Positions 27,336 to 39,125 of a stretch of 64,000 bases of DNA are shown one piece after another. Location: positions 62,001 through 126,000 of the forward strand of contig NZ_CP117709.1 of assembly GCF_028622875.1 (NCBI RefSeq), in the 5' to 3' direction. Position 1 is the first letter of the stretch; the number at the start of each line of letters is the position of its first letter. Source of the DNA: Streptomyces sp. MMBL 11-1 (GTDB taxonomy: Bacteria > Actinomycetota > Actinomycetes > Streptomycetales > Streptomycetaceae). Both the position numbers and the translations under genes were made by a program. A model generated the notes under the pieces. It was given only the letters and a program-made list of their open reading frames with translations, made no database searches and was not told the DNA's origin.

Positions 27336-29750
27336 TTGACCTTACGTAAACGTCTGAGACTGTTCGGGGTCGCCGGTCTCGCCCTGTTCACCGTGACGGC
27401 GTCGCTGCCGCCGGCCGCCGCGTCCGGGGCTCAGCCGTCGCGGCACCCGTCCGGGGGCGGTCTCTCCGCCGTCATCCGGTACACGGAGTACGGCATTCCG
27501 CACATCGTGGCGAAGGACTACGCGGAGCTCGGGTTCGGCACCGGTTGGGCCCAGGCCGCCGACCAGGTGTGCACACTGGCGGACGGCTTCCTCACGGTGC
27601 GCGGGGAGCGGTCGAGGTTCTTCGGCCCGGACGCCGCCACGGACCACTCCCTCTCCTCGGCGGCGACGAACCTCTCCAGCGACCTGTACTTCCGGGGCGT
27701 CCGGGACAGCGGCACGGTGGAGAAGCTGCTCAAGGAGCCCGCGCCCGCCGGTCCGAGCCGGGACGTCAAGGAGACGATGCGGGGGTTCGCCGCCGGGTAC
27801 AACGCGTGGATCGCGCAGAACCGGATCACCGACCCGGCCTGCCGGGGCGCCTCCTGGGTGCGCCCGGTGACGGCCCTGGACGTGGCAGCGCGCGGCTACG
27901 CGCTGGCGGTGCTCGGCGGCCAGGGGCGCGGCATCGACGGCATCACGGCGGCGCGACCGCCGACCGCCGCTCCCCCGGCGGCCGGGGTCACGCCCGAGGA
28001 GGCGGCGACGGCGGCGGAGCGGCTGCTGTCGACGCAGAACGCGGACATGGGTTCCAACGCGGTGGCCTTCGACGGCTCCACCACGGTGAACGGGCGCGGG
28101 CTGCTGCTCGGCAACCCGCACTACCCGTGGCAGGGCGGACGCCGGTTCTGGCAGGCTCAGCAGACGATCCCCGGCGAGCTGAACGTGTCGGGCGCGTCCC
28201 TGCTGGGCTCGACGACGATCTCGATCGGGCACAACGCCGATGTGGCGTGGAGCCATACGGTCGCCACGGGCGTCACGCTGAATTTGCATCAGCTCACCCT
28301 CGATCCGGCCGACCCGACCGCCTATCTGGTGGACGGGAAGCGGGAGCGAATGACACGGCGGACGGTGAGTGTCCCGGTGAAGGGGGCGGCCGACGTGACC
28401 CGCACCCAGTGGTGGACCCGCTACGGGCCGGTGGTCACCTCGATGGGTCCGACGCTGCCGCTGCCGTGGACGGCGAGCACGGCGTACGCGCTGAACGACC
28501 CGAACGCGACGAACATGCGGATGGCGGACACCGGTCTGGGCTTCGGCAAGGCCCGCTCCACGGGTGACGTCGAGCGTGCGCTGCACCGGTCGCAGGGCAT
28601 GCCGTGGGTGAACACGATCGCGGCGGACCGGGCGGGGCACTCGTTCTTCGCCCAGTCGCAGGTGCTGCCGAGGATCACGGACGAGCTGGCGGAGCGCTGC
28701 TCGACCCCGCTGGGGCGGGCCACGTACCCCGCTTCCGGTCTCGCGGTGCTGGACGGTTCGCGGGCGGACTGCGCGCTGGGCAGCGACCCCGACGCGGTGC
28801 GGCCGGGGATCTTCGGCCCCGGCCGGATGCCGGTGCTGAAGAACCAGCCGTACGTGGAGAACTCCAACGACAGCGCGTGGCTGACCAACGCGGAGCGGCC
28901 GCTGACCGGGTACGAGCGGGTCTTCGGCACGATCGCGACGCCCCGGTCGCTGCGGACGCGCGGTGCGGTCGAGGACGTCGCGTCGATGGCGGACCGGGGC
29001 CGGCTCCGGGTCGCGGACCTTCAGCGGCAGCAGCTCGCCAACCGTGCGCCGGCCGGGGATCTGGCGGCGTCCGAGGCGGCGAAGTGGTGTGCGGCGCTGC
29101 CGGGCGGCACGGCCGTGGGGTCGGACGGGACGCGGGTCGACGTGTCGGCGGCCTGCCGGGTGCTGCGGCGCTGGGACCGGAGCGTGGACAGCGACAGCCG
29201 GGGCGCGCTGCTCTTCGACCGGTTCTGGCGGAAGGCGTCGGCGGCGCCCGCCGCCGAGCTGTGGAGGACACCGTTCGATCCGGCGGACCCGGTGCGCACC
29301 CCGCGCGACCTGAACACTGCCGCACCCGTCCTGGGCCGGGCCCTGGCGGACGCCGTGGCGGAGCTGCGGGCGGCGGGCATCGCGCTGGACGCGCCGCTGG
29401 GCGAGCACCAGTTCGTCGTGCGGAACGGCAAGCGGCTCCCGATCGGTGGCGGGACGGAGTCGCTGGGCGTCTGGAACAAGACCGAGCCGCGGTGGGACGC
29501 GGCGGGAGGCGGCTATACGGAGGTGTCGTCGGGCTCCAGCTACATCCAGGCGGTCGGCTGGGACGACAGCCGCTGCCCGGTGGCCCGGACGCTGCTGACG
29601 TACTCCCAGTCGGAGAACCCCAAGTCACCTCACTACAGCGACCAGACCAGGCTGTACGCGGGGGAGCGCTGGGTGACGTCGCGGTTCTGCGAGCGGGACA
29701 TCGCGCGCTCACCGGATCTGCGGGTGGTGCGGGTGCGCGAACGGCGCTAG
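27336..29750 (+). CDS. Secreted penicillin acylase family amidase, TTA at codon 3
   Basis: An 804-residue N-terminal-nucleophile hydrolase, related to aculeacin and acyl-homoserine-lactone acylases. Signal peptide about 1-30. The alpha subunit spans to about residue 239; autocleavage before Ser240 (QNADMG-SNAVAF) would free the nucleophile. Later pieces (HNADVAWSHTV, NSNDSAWLTN) match the family. The start is a TTG with an ideal GGGAGGA ahead. The third codon is TTA (27342-27344), so translation should depend on bldA tRNA. Function may be acylase on lipopeptides, beta-lactams or signals. Confidence 0.9.
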   Translation: MTLRKRLRLFGVAGLALFTVTASLPPAAASGAQPSRHPSGGGLSAVIRYTEYGIPHIVAKDYAELGFGTGWAQAADQVCTLADGFLTVRGERSRFFGPDAATDHSLSSAATNLSSDLYFRGVRDSGTVEKLLKEPAPAGPSRDVKETMRGFAAGYNAWIAQNRITDPACRGASWVRPVTALDVAARGYALAVLGGQGRGIDGITAARPPTAAPPAAGVTPEEAATAAERLLSTQNADMGSNAVAFDGSTTVNGRGLLLGNPHYPWQGGRRFWQAQQTIPGELNVSGASLLGSTTISIGHNADVAWSHTVATGVTLNLHQLTLDPADPTAYLVDGKRERMTRRTVSVPVKGAADVTRTQWWTRYGPVVTSMGPTLPLPWTASTAYALNDPNATNMRMADTGLGFGKARSTGDVERALHRSQGMPWVNTIAADRAGHSFFAQSQVLPRITDELAERCSTPLGRATYPASGLAVLDGSRADCALGSDPDAVRPGIFGPGRMPVLKNQPYVENSNDSAWLTNAERPLTGYERVFGTIATPRSLRTRGAVEDVASMADRGRLRVADLQRQQLANRAPAGDLAASEAAKWCAALPGGTAVGSDGTRVDVSAACRVLRRWDRSVDSDSRGALLFDRFWRKASAAPAAELWRTPFDPADPVRTPRDLNTAAPVLGRALADAVAELRAAGIALDAPLGEHQFVVRNGKRLPIGGGTESLGVWNKTEPRWDAAGGGYTEVSSGSSYIQAVGWDDSRCPVARTLLTYSQSENPKSPHYSDQTRLYAGERWVTSRFCERDIARSPDLRVVRVRERR

Positions 29751-29797
29751 GGCGGGCTCGTCCGGGCCGGACGCCCTGCGCCGAGGGCGATCCCGGG

Positions 29798-29921
29798 CGG
29801 CCCGTTCACCGAGCACGCCGAAGCCTCCGGCCCTGGTGATGGCTGCGGCGACCTCGGGAAACGGCGCGCAGCCGAGGATGGCGTGCTCGATTCCCGGTTG
29901 CCTGCTCAGTTCGGTCTCCAT
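29798..29921 (-). pseudogene. Truncated nitronate monooxygenase start
   Basis: From an ATG at 29921 the frame reads METELSRQPGIEHAILG..FPEVAAAITRAGGFGVLGE, the exact opening of nitronate monooxygenase (2-nitropropane dioxygenase) proteins including its FMN-binding start. After about 40 residues the homology stops and the frame runs into Arg-rich sequence near the acylase stop. The remaining ~300 residues are absent. Confidence 0.65.
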
Positions 29922-30146
29922 GAGCGGCAGGACGCCGCAGCGGAGCGGCCGGGGGAATGAGCTTTCCTGATGCCACATCAGATTCTTTGTGGGCCGGGAG
30001 GGACCCAGGAACGCGAGGGCGACAGTAATCTCTGCGGCGGCAAGAACTTTCACTGCTCGGCGAGATCTCGGAAGTTACTTTCGCGCGGGCTCCGGCGTAC
30101 GGGCCTGGCCCGGTGACCGGACGTCGGGCGCGGGGAGGAGTTGCGG

Positions 30147-32078
30147 ATGACCGGGGACATGCGGAAGAACGGACGGGCCGCGGACGGCCTGGACTCGCGC
30201 GGAGGCTCCGGGCGGACCTCGGACCGCGACGCGGCGGCCGGCTCCCGCGCCGACGGGAGCGGCATCGCCCGGCGGCGGCTGGGCGGCGGGATACTGGCGC
30301 TGGGCGGTGCGCTCGCGCTGACGCCGCTTCCGCTCGCGGGCACGGCCGCGGCCGTGCCCGGCACAGGGGCGACGGACGGAACCGCGGACACGGGAGCGGA
30401 CATGGAGTCAGGGGCGCACCGGCCCACGCTGCGGCGCGGCAGCGCCGCGCGCGCCGGGCTGCTCCAGGGGCCGCTGGACCAGCTCGTCCGGGACGCCGAA
30501 ACCTATCTCGCCGACTCCCCCGCGCACCCGTGGTACGCGGGCGCGGTCCTGCTCGCCGGGCGGGGCGGAACCGTGGCGCTCCACCGGCCGATCGGCAAGG
30601 CGGTGCGCTATGCCGCGTACGACGAGAAGACCGACACCGGGGTGGAGTTCCCGCCGGACCAGCAGATCGCGATGGCCGAGGACACCGTCTTCGACCTGGC
30701 CTCGATCTCCAAGCTGTTCACCTCACTCCTGGCGGTCCAGCAGATCGAGCGCGGTGAACTGGAGCTTCAGGCCCCGGTCGCCTCGTACCTCCCGGACTTC
30801 GCGGGCGGCGGGAAGCAGGACGTCACGGTCCGTCACCTGCTCACGCACACCTCGGGTTTCCGTTCGTGGATCCCGCTCTACCAGGAGCCGACCCGGGAGG
30901 GGAAGCTCCGGCGGCTGTGGGAGGAGGTCCCGGCGAGCACTCCGGGCAGCGCGTACCTCTACTCCGACCTCAACCTCATCTCGCTGCAGCTCATCCTGGA
31001 GAAGATCACCGGCCGCCCGCTGGACGTTCTGCTCCGCGACGAGATCACCGCCCCGCTCGGGATGCACCGCACCCGCTACAACCCGCCCGCCTCCTGGAAA
31101 CCGAAGATCGCGGCGACCGAGGACGCCCGGCTGCCCTGGTCCGGTCTGGATCGCGGGCTGGTCTGGGGCGAGGTGCACGACGAGAACGCGTTCAGCCTGG
31201 ACGGGGTGGCGGGCCACGCCGGGGTGTTCTCCTGCGCCTGGGACCTCGCGGTCCTGGCCCGGACCCTCCTCAACCGCGGGGTCTACGGCCGCTCCCGCAT
31301 CCTGTCCGAGGACTCGGTCGACCTGCTGTTCACCGACTTCAACACCGCGTTCCCGGGCGACGAACACGGGCTCGGCTTCGAGCTCTACCAGCACTGGTAC
31401 ATGGGCGCGATGGCGACGCCGCGCAGTGCGGGGCACACCGGATTCACCGGGACCAGCCTGGTGCTCGACCCGTCGACCGACACCTTCCTCATCGTGCTGG
31501 GCAACTCCGTCCACCCGGTGCGGAGCTGGCGCTCGGGCAGCGCGCCCCGGGTGGCGGCCGCCAACCAGCTGGCGCGGGCCGTTCCGGTCCGGTCCGAACG
31601 GGGGCGTACGGCGTGGTTCTCCGGGATGGCGAGCGCCACCACCGCCACCCTCACCCTGCCCGCCCTGCGTCTGGACTCCACACGGGCCCGCCTGGAGTGC
31701 GCGCTGTGGTGGGACACCGAACCGGCCTCCGACGGCCTCTTCCTGGAAGCGTCGGCGGGGCAGGAGTGGCAGCCGGTGCCGTTCACCACGCTGGCGCCGG
31801 GCCCCGGCCACCGCACGGGCCCGCAGCCGCACCCGGCGGGCTCGGTGACCGGCTGGTCGGGGCGCGTCTGGCACCGGCTGGAGGCGGACCTGGCGGCCTG
31901 GCGCGGCCGGGACGTCACCCTGCGCTGGCGCTACGCCACCGACCGGCTGTACGTGGGACGCGGCGCGTACGTGGACGGACTGCGGGTCCTCGACGGCCAC
32001 CGCACGGTCTTCGACGCGGAACGGTCCCGGGACGCCGGCCGCATCGAGGCGACGGGCTGGGCACCCTCGGCGGACTGA
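30147..32078 (+). CDS. Exported serine hydrolase, beta-lactamase class C fold
   Basis: A 643-residue protein. An N-terminal RRR-L-GGGILALGGALAL segment (41-57) looks like a Tat signal. The hydrolase domain (about 105-460) has SISK (Ser186, Lys189), YSDLN (Tyr272) and HTGFTGT, equal to SxxK, YxN and KTG/HTG motifs. The C-terminal ~160 residues look like a beta-sandwich. Such proteins are esterases, D-aminopeptidases or carboxypeptidases rather than true beta-lactamases. The ATG at 30147 has GGGGAGGAG six bases upstream. Confidence 0.88.
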   Translation: MTGDMRKNGRAADGLDSRGGSGRTSDRDAAAGSRADGSGIARRRLGGGILALGGALALTPLPLAGTAAAVPGTGATDGTADTGADMESGAHRPTLRRGSAARAGLLQGPLDQLVRDAETYLADSPAHPWYAGAVLLAGRGGTVALHRPIGKAVRYAAYDEKTDTGVEFPPDQQIAMAEDTVFDLASISKLFTSLLAVQQIERGELELQAPVASYLPDFAGGGKQDVTVRHLLTHTSGFRSWIPLYQEPTREGKLRRLWEEVPASTPGSAYLYSDLNLISLQLILEKITGRPLDVLLRDEITAPLGMHRTRYNPPASWKPKIAATEDARLPWSGLDRGLVWGEVHDENAFSLDGVAGHAGVFSCAWDLAVLARTLLNRGVYGRSRILSEDSVDLLFTDFNTAFPGDEHGLGFELYQHWYMGAMATPRSAGHTGFTGTSLVLDPSTDTFLIVLGNSVHPVRSWRSGSAPRVAAANQLARAVPVRSERGRTAWFSGMASATTATLTLPALRLDSTRARLECALWWDTEPASDGLFLEASAGQEWQPVPFTTLAPGPGHRTGPQPHPAGSVTGWSGRVWHRLEADLAAWRGRDVTLRWRYATDRLYVGRGAYVDGLRVLDGHRTVFDAERSRDAGRIEATGWAPSAD

Positions 32079-32100
32079 GCCCGCAGCCTCCTCACCCCAC

Positions 32101-32145
32101 CGGAGCCACCGCGTCCGGAGCCGCCGCGTCCGGAGTCACCGCGTC
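32101..32145. repeat. Three 15-bp tandem units
   Basis: GGAGCCACCGCGTCC is repeated three times with two substitutions, just after the serine hydrolase gene. It is a minor slippage repeat. Confidence 0.55.
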
Positions 32146-32189
32146 CCGCCTGCGCGGGCGAGGGCCCGGACACCGGCACGACCTCGGGC

Positions 32190-32255
32190 ACGGGCGCGGT
32201 CGACTCCCGGACCACCAGCCGCGGCCGGACCAGCAGGCAGCGGCCGGCGCTGCGG
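32190..32255 (-). pseudogene. C-terminal remnant of a LacI-family regulator
   Basis: In one minus-strand frame the bases read GRCLLVRPRLVVRESTAP, the almost invariant ending of Streptomyces LacI regulators. No upstream portion remains: a run of eight G (32253-32260) and the neighbouring FAD oxidoreductase stop follow at once. The usual stop after STAPP is lost. Confidence 0.5.
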
Positions 32256-32284
32256 GGGGGGTGTTCGAGGCCTGAGCGGCGGTG

Positions 32285-33904
32285 TCAGCGGCCCAGCGCG
32301 GCCATCGCCGCGTTGTGGCCGGGAACCCCACTGACCCCACCGCCGCGCACCGCGCCCGCCCCGCAGAGCAGCACATTGGCGTGCGCGGTCTCCACGCCCC
32401 AGCGCCCGGCGCCCTCGTCCGCGTACGGGAAGGAGAGGTCGCGGTGGAAGATGTGGCCGCCGGGCAGCCGTAGATCGCGCTCCAGGTCGAGCGGGGTCTT
32501 GGCCTCGATGCAGGGTTCGCCGTTGGCGTCGAGGGCCAGGCAGTCGGTGACCGGCTCCTCCAGGTGCGCGTCCAGTTCGGCCAGCGTCGCCCGCAACAGG
32601 GCCGCGCGGGCGGCGTCGTTGTCGGCGGCGAAGAGCCGGGCCGGGGCGTGCAGGCCGAAGAGGGTCAGGGTCTGGTAGCCGAGCGCGGCGAGGCCGGGCC
32701 CGAGGATCGACGGGTCGGTCAGCGAGTGGCAGTAGATCTCCGAGGGCGGGGCGGCGGGCAGTCGTCCGGCCGCCGCGTCCCGGTAGGCGTCGGCGAGCTG
32801 CCCGTACCCCTCGGCGATGTGGAAGGTACCGGCGAAGGCCTGCCGCGGGTCGACGGACCGGTCGCGGAGCCTGGGCAGCCGGGTGAGCAGCATGTTCACC
32901 TTGAGCTGCGCGCCCTCGGCGGGCGGCGGCGGGGTGTCGCCGAGCAGGGTGGCGAGGGCCTGCGGCGAGGCGTTGACGAGCACCCGGCGGGCGGCGACGA
33001 CGTGTTCCCCGTCCGGGGTGCGGACGGTGACCTCTGCGTGGGTGCCGTCGGTCTCGATCCGGGTCGCCTCGTGCCGTACGCGGATCTCGGCGCCCGCCGC
33101 CCTGGCGGCCCCGGCCAGCGCGTCGGTGAGCGCGCCCATACCGCCCACGGGGACGTCCCAGTCACCCGTACCGCCGCCGATCACGTGGTAGAGGAAGCAC
33201 CGGTTCTGGAGCAGCGAGGCGTCGTGCGCATCGGCGAAGGTGCCGATCAGGGCATCGGTGAGGACGACCCCGCGTACCAGGTCGTCGGTGAAGGTCTCCT
33301 CGACGGCCACCCCGAGCGGTTCCTCGAACAGCATCCGCCAGGCATCGGCGTCGTCGATCCGCTCGCGCAGCGCGTTCCGGCTCGGCAGCGGCTCGGTGAG
33401 CGTCGGGAAGACCCGTGTCGCGAGTCGCTGGGTCATGGCGTAGAACCGCTGCCAGGCCGCGTACTCGCGCTCGCCGCCGGTCAGCGCGGCGAAGGACTCC
33501 CGGGTCCCGTCGCCCGCGACGAGCAGCCCGGTGGGGCGTCCGTCGCGCACGGCGGGGGTGTAGGAGGAGACGGTCCGCTTGCGTACGGCGAAGTCGAGGC
33601 CGAGGTCCCGCACGATCTTGTCGGGCAGCAGGGACACCAGGTACGAGTAGCGCGAGAGCCGGGCGTCGACCCCGGCGAAGGGGCGGGTCGAGATCGCCGC
33701 GCCCCCGGTGGCGTCGAGACGTTCCAGGACGAGGACCGACTGCCCGGCACGGGCGAGGTAGGCGGCGGCGACCAGGCCGTTGTGGCCGCCGCCGACGATC
33801 ACGGCGTCGTAGCGCTCGCGGGCGGGCGTGCCGGGGCCGGAGGCCTCCCGGGCGGCGGGCTGACCTGCGGGGGGCCGGGGTGCGGGTGACTGGGGTGCGG
33901 GCAT
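32285..33904 (-). CDS. FAD-dependent oxidoreductase, phytoene-desaturase-like
   Basis: A 539-residue flavoprotein of the phytoene dehydrogenase/CrtI-like NAD(P)/FAD family. The N-terminal dinucleotide fold is clear: YDAVIVGGGHNGLVAAAYLARAG...VLVLERLDATGGAA. The C-terminal FAD motif is ANVLLCGAGAVRGGGVSGVPGHNAAM. No carotenoid genes neighbour it, so the substrate is unknown. The Met at 33904 is used; a five-codon longer start is possible. Confidence 0.85.
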   Translation of the reverse strand: MPAPQSPAPRPPAGQPAAREASGPGTPARERYDAVIVGGGHNGLVAAAYLARAGQSVLVLERLDATGGAAISTRPFAGVDARLSRYSYLVSLLPDKIVRDLGLDFAVRKRTVSSYTPAVRDGRPTGLLVAGDGTRESFAALTGGEREYAAWQRFYAMTQRLATRVFPTLTEPLPSRNALRERIDDADAWRMLFEEPLGVAVEETFTDDLVRGVVLTDALIGTFADAHDASLLQNRCFLYHVIGGGTGDWDVPVGGMGALTDALAGAARAAGAEIRVRHEATRIETDGTHAEVTVRTPDGEHVVAARRVLVNASPQALATLLGDTPPPPAEGAQLKVNMLLTRLPRLRDRSVDPRQAFAGTFHIAEGYGQLADAYRDAAAGRLPAAPPSEIYCHSLTDPSILGPGLAALGYQTLTLFGLHAPARLFAADNDAARAALLRATLAELDAHLEEPVTDCLALDANGEPCIEAKTPLDLERDLRLPGGHIFHRDLSFPYADEGAGRWGVETAHANVLLCGAGAVRGGGVSGVPGHNAAMAALGR

Positions 33905-34026
33905 GCACCTTCGTAACACGACGCCTTCCGTCCCGGCCAGGGGTGGCGTGACGAACCCCGGGTGGGCGGGGCACGCCCCGGGCGGGCGGGTCGGTCACCG
34001 AGGTCGTGACGGAGGCGGTGCGGCCC

Positions 34027-34128
34027 GACGCATCAGGTCCGGTGCGGTTCGGCGCGTCGAGCCCCGTGCGGTCCGGCGCGTCAAGCCCCGTCCGGTCCGG
34101 CGCATCGAGCCCCGTGCGGTCCGGTGGA

Positions 34129-34146
<18 letters not shown>
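34027..34146. repeat. 24-bp tandem repeat, five units
   Basis: Five consecutive 24-base units like GGCGCGTCGAGCCCCGTGCG+GTCC run from the spacer into the last bases of the kinase gene (stop at 34129). The central three are nearly identical. In the minus frame they would read (D/N)RTGLDAP eight-residue repeats, as if the kinase had once extended or gained a tail. Confidence 0.8.
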
Positions 34147-36399
<2,253 letters not shown>

Positions 36400-36559
36400 C
36401 TGCCGCTTCCCGCCCCCGTTGTTCCCCGCTGGTAGGTCCTGTCGTCGAACTGCCGCCGTCGCCCGGCAGGCGGCAGTTCGGTGGCAGGACCCGGGTCGTG
36501 TCCGCGACGTCTCGTCCGGCCCGCCCGAAGGGCGGACGACGATACCTCGCGGACCCTCC

Positions 36560-37462
36560 CTAGCGCTGTCCCCTCCCTGGCCCGTCCAGTATGGCGGCCG
36601 GCCGGCGGAGTCTGTACGCGGCGGGGCGGCTGTCGGGGCCCAGCCGTGCCATCGCCCCGAGGATGTGGCCGGGCGGCAGTTGCCAGCGCAGCCGGTCCGG
36701 GATCGCGCGCAGCACGGCGCCGGTGGCGCGCAGCCGCCGGTCGACGGTGGCCGCCGGCGGGGCCGGCCTGCCGTACAGCTCGTGGGCGTACGGAGGCAGG
36801 GACTGGTAGGCGAGCGCCGCCACCCGCCGCCACACCAGGGCGCGCGCCGGAACGAGCCAGGGGCGCACGGGCGGGCGGCGGAGGAAGGCGTCGATGTCGG
36901 CGGCCTCGGCCCCGGCGGCGAGCTCGGGGCGTACGCGGTCGAAGTAGGCGGCGAGTTCGGCGGTGGTGGCGGGCACTCGGGCGGGGTCGAGGCCGACGAG
37001 ACGGGCGCCGGTGCGGTGTTCGTCGACGTACCGGTCGGCCTGGGCGTCGGTGAGGGGGAAGCCGGAGCGGCGCTGGACCCGGAGGTAGGAGTCGACCTCG
37101 GCACAGTGCACCCAGAGCAGCAGTTCCGGTTCGTCGACGCCGTATGTCTCCCCGGTGTCCGGGTCGGTGGCCTTGAGGACGCGGTGGATGCGGCGGACCC
37201 GGGCGCCCGCCTGTTCGGCGGCGTCGGTGGTGCCGTAGGTGATGGTGCCGACGAAGGAGGCCGTACGCATGAGACGTCCCCAGGCGTCCCGGCGGAAATC
37301 GGAGTTCTGGGTGACTCCGCGCACGGCGCGCGGGTGGAGTGCCTGGAGGTAGAGGGCACGGATTCCCGCGATCCACATCATCGGGTCGCCGTGCATCTGC
37401 CAGGTGACCGACCGGGGCCCGAAGAGCCCGGGGTCGGGTCGTCCGGGAGCAGCGTCGTTCAT
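36560..37462 (-). CDS. DUF2236/MpaB-type oxygenase family protein
   Basis: A 300-residue protein of the family that includes latex-clearing protein Lcp and mycophenolic-acid MpaB. The N-terminal VTWQMHGDPMMWIAGIRALYLQALHPRAVRGV motif with its histidines and the WGRLMRTASFVGTITYG follow-up are typical; the family binds heme b. No signal peptide is visible. ATG at 37462 has GGAGGT upstream. It sits just upstream of the kinase on the same strand with a 160-base gap. Substrate unknown. Confidence 0.82.
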   Translation of the reverse strand: MNDAAPGRPDPGLFGPRSVTWQMHGDPMMWIAGIRALYLQALHPRAVRGVTQNSDFRRDAWGRLMRTASFVGTITYGTTDAAEQAGARVRRIHRVLKATDPDTGETYGVDEPELLLWVHCAEVDSYLRVQRRSGFPLTDAQADRYVDEHRTGARLVGLDPARVPATTAELAAYFDRVRPELAAGAEAADIDAFLRRPPVRPWLVPARALVWRRVAALAYQSLPPYAHELYGRPAPPAATVDRRLRATGAVLRAIPDRLRWQLPPGHILGAMARLGPDSRPAAYRLRRPAAILDGPGRGQR

Positions 37463-37659
37463 CCGCGGGTACCTCCGGCTCGGCGGTGCACGGCGGGCGG
37501 CGCCGGTACGCGTACGGATCGGGACCAGGGCCCGGACCGATGGTACGCCCGGGAGGGGTGATCCCGGCAGGGCGGGTCCGGCCCCGATCGGGGCCGGTTC
37601 ACGGTGGCCGAGCAGCTCATGGGCCGTTTTTCGGCGCCCTGCTCGACACACCCCTTGGA

Positions 37660-37676
37660 ATACCCCCTGGGGGTAT
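37660..37676. promoter_or_regulatory. CsoR-type operator, perfect palindrome
   Basis: ATACCCCCTGGGGGTAT is a 17-base perfect palindrome with the AT-flanked G/C tracts expected of CsoR/RcnR-family repressor sites. It lies 65 bases before the His-rich protein gene. CsoR responds to Cu(I); relatives respond to Ni, formaldehyde or persulfide. Confidence 0.75.
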
Positions 37677-37741
37677 GTTGTTATGGCGGATGTCCCCAGG
37701 ACGGAAAGCACCCGAAGGCACAACACACAGGTGGAGTCACG

Positions 37742-38575
37742 ATGAACAGCAACTCCGGCCACGACATGACCGGCCACGGCGGCGCCCGGCCCGGCGGGCT
37801 GTCGGTCTCCGAGGGCGGGTACACCCTCGAACTCGACTCGACGGTCTTTCCGGCCGGCGTACGGACGGTCACCTTCCGGGTGGTCGGTCCCGACGGGCGG
37901 CCGGTGACCGAGTTCACGCCCGAGCACGAGAAGAAGCTGCACTTCATCGCCGTCCGGCGCGACACGACCGGGTTCCAGCACGTGCACCCGGTGATGGACG
38001 GGGAGGGCACCTGGAGCGTCGATCTGACGCTGGAACCGGGAGACTGGAGGTTCTTCGCCGACATCCACCCGACCGGCCACGGCGGGACCATGACGCTGGG
38101 CATCGACGCCTCCGTCGCCGGGCCGTACGACCCGCGGCCGATTCCCCGGGGCTCGCGCAGCGCTCACGTCGGCGAGTACACCGTCACCCTCGACGGGGAA
38201 CTCCTGCCCGGCACGGCGAGCGACCTGACGCTCACCGTCAGCCGGAACGGGCGGCCCGTCACCGATCTGCAGCCCTACCTGGGTGCGTACGGGCACCTGG
38301 TGGCTCTGCGGGTCGGCGACCTGGGCTACCTCCACGTCCACCCGGAGGGTGAGCCCGGTGACGGCGTCACCGAGCCGGGGCCCCGTATCACCTTCATGGC
38401 CGCGGCTCCTTCCGGCGGCGTCTACCGCCTCTACCTGGACTTCCAGCACCTCGGTGTCGTCCGGACGGCCGAGTTCACGGTGCGGACCGCCGCGACCACC
38501 CCCGGCCCGGGCGCGGCACCCCGGGCTACCGCGTCCGGGCACGCGGGCCACCACGCCGGCCACGCACACCACTGA
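37742..38575 (+). CDS. His-rich protein under CsoR-type control
   Basis: A 277-residue protein without a signal peptide. Two repeated Ig/FixH-like beta domains, about 25-120 and 135-245, each contain an HVHP motif (FQHVHPVMDGEG, YLHVHPEGEPG). The N-terminus (GHDMTGHGG) and C-terminus (HAGHHAGHAHH) are metal-binding His clusters. Together with the operator at 37660-37676 this indicates a role in copper or another metal. Family has no function known to me. ATG follows GTGGAG. Confidence 0.75.
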   Translation: MNSNSGHDMTGHGGARPGGLSVSEGGYTLELDSTVFPAGVRTVTFRVVGPDGRPVTEFTPEHEKKLHFIAVRRDTTGFQHVHPVMDGEGTWSVDLTLEPGDWRFFADIHPTGHGGTMTLGIDASVAGPYDPRPIPRGSRSAHVGEYTVTLDGELLPGTASDLTLTVSRNGRPVTDLQPYLGAYGHLVALRVGDLGYLHVHPEGEPGDGVTEPGPRITFMAAAPSGGVYRLYLDFQHLGVVRTAEFTVRTAATTPGPGAAPRATASGHAGHHAGHAHH

Positions 38576-38722
38576 GCGCGCACCGCACACCTCGTACCGC
38601 TGACCACTGACGGCCACAGGAACGCCATCGGCCGGCCACCGCCCGCACGGCCCGGCCGGGGCGCCCGATCCGTCGAGCGCCCCGACATCCCTCCAGCACA
38701 GCCTCCCGTCGGAAGGACTGCC

Positions 38723-39125
38723 ATGCCCCGCCCGTCCCGACTCACCCCCGTTACAGCGGTCGGCGCGTCGCGCGACCTCCTGGCCGAGCCGGTCCCCCGG
38801 CACGGCAAGGCCGGGGACATGGCCTCCACGACGGCCCGATCGCCCGCCGTTGCGGGCGGCTGTCCGCGACTCGGCCGGGCCGTGGGGCGAGCCGAGCCCG
38901 GCCGCACGATCAGCGAACGGACCCCGGTCGCCGTCCGGACCCGGCAGGGCTGTCGGCTCTGTCCCGACGCGGCTGCCGGCTCCGTCTCGACGCGCAGGTC
39001 ATCGCGGAGCGCGAGCACGGCCACAGCGACCGCGCGACAGCCGGCGCCGTCGGCCTCGTCGCGATCAACGTCCTCACCGGTGCCTTCAACCTGCTCGCCG
39101 GCCTCACTCCGGCGAGCGGCGCCGA
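38723..39125 (+). pseudogene. Decayed carboxymuconolactone decarboxylase (AhpD-like)
   Basis: A good ribosome site (GGAAGGA) and ATG begin MPRPSRLTPVTA...RHGKAGDM...HSPAV-like, then SERTPVAVRTRQGCRLC, which keep the family's opening and CxxC. After 38955 the match shifts to another frame: AEREHGHSDRATAGAVGLVAINVLTGAFNLLAGL, the conserved family ending. About 50-60 middle residues are lost and the frame is changed, so no full protein can be made. It lies between two CsoR-type loci and upstream of an MFS gene. Confidence 0.65.

Noticed and set aside
30141..30146. TTG start for the serine hydrolase
   Set aside because: It touches the ribosome site directly; the ATG six bases later has ideal spacing.
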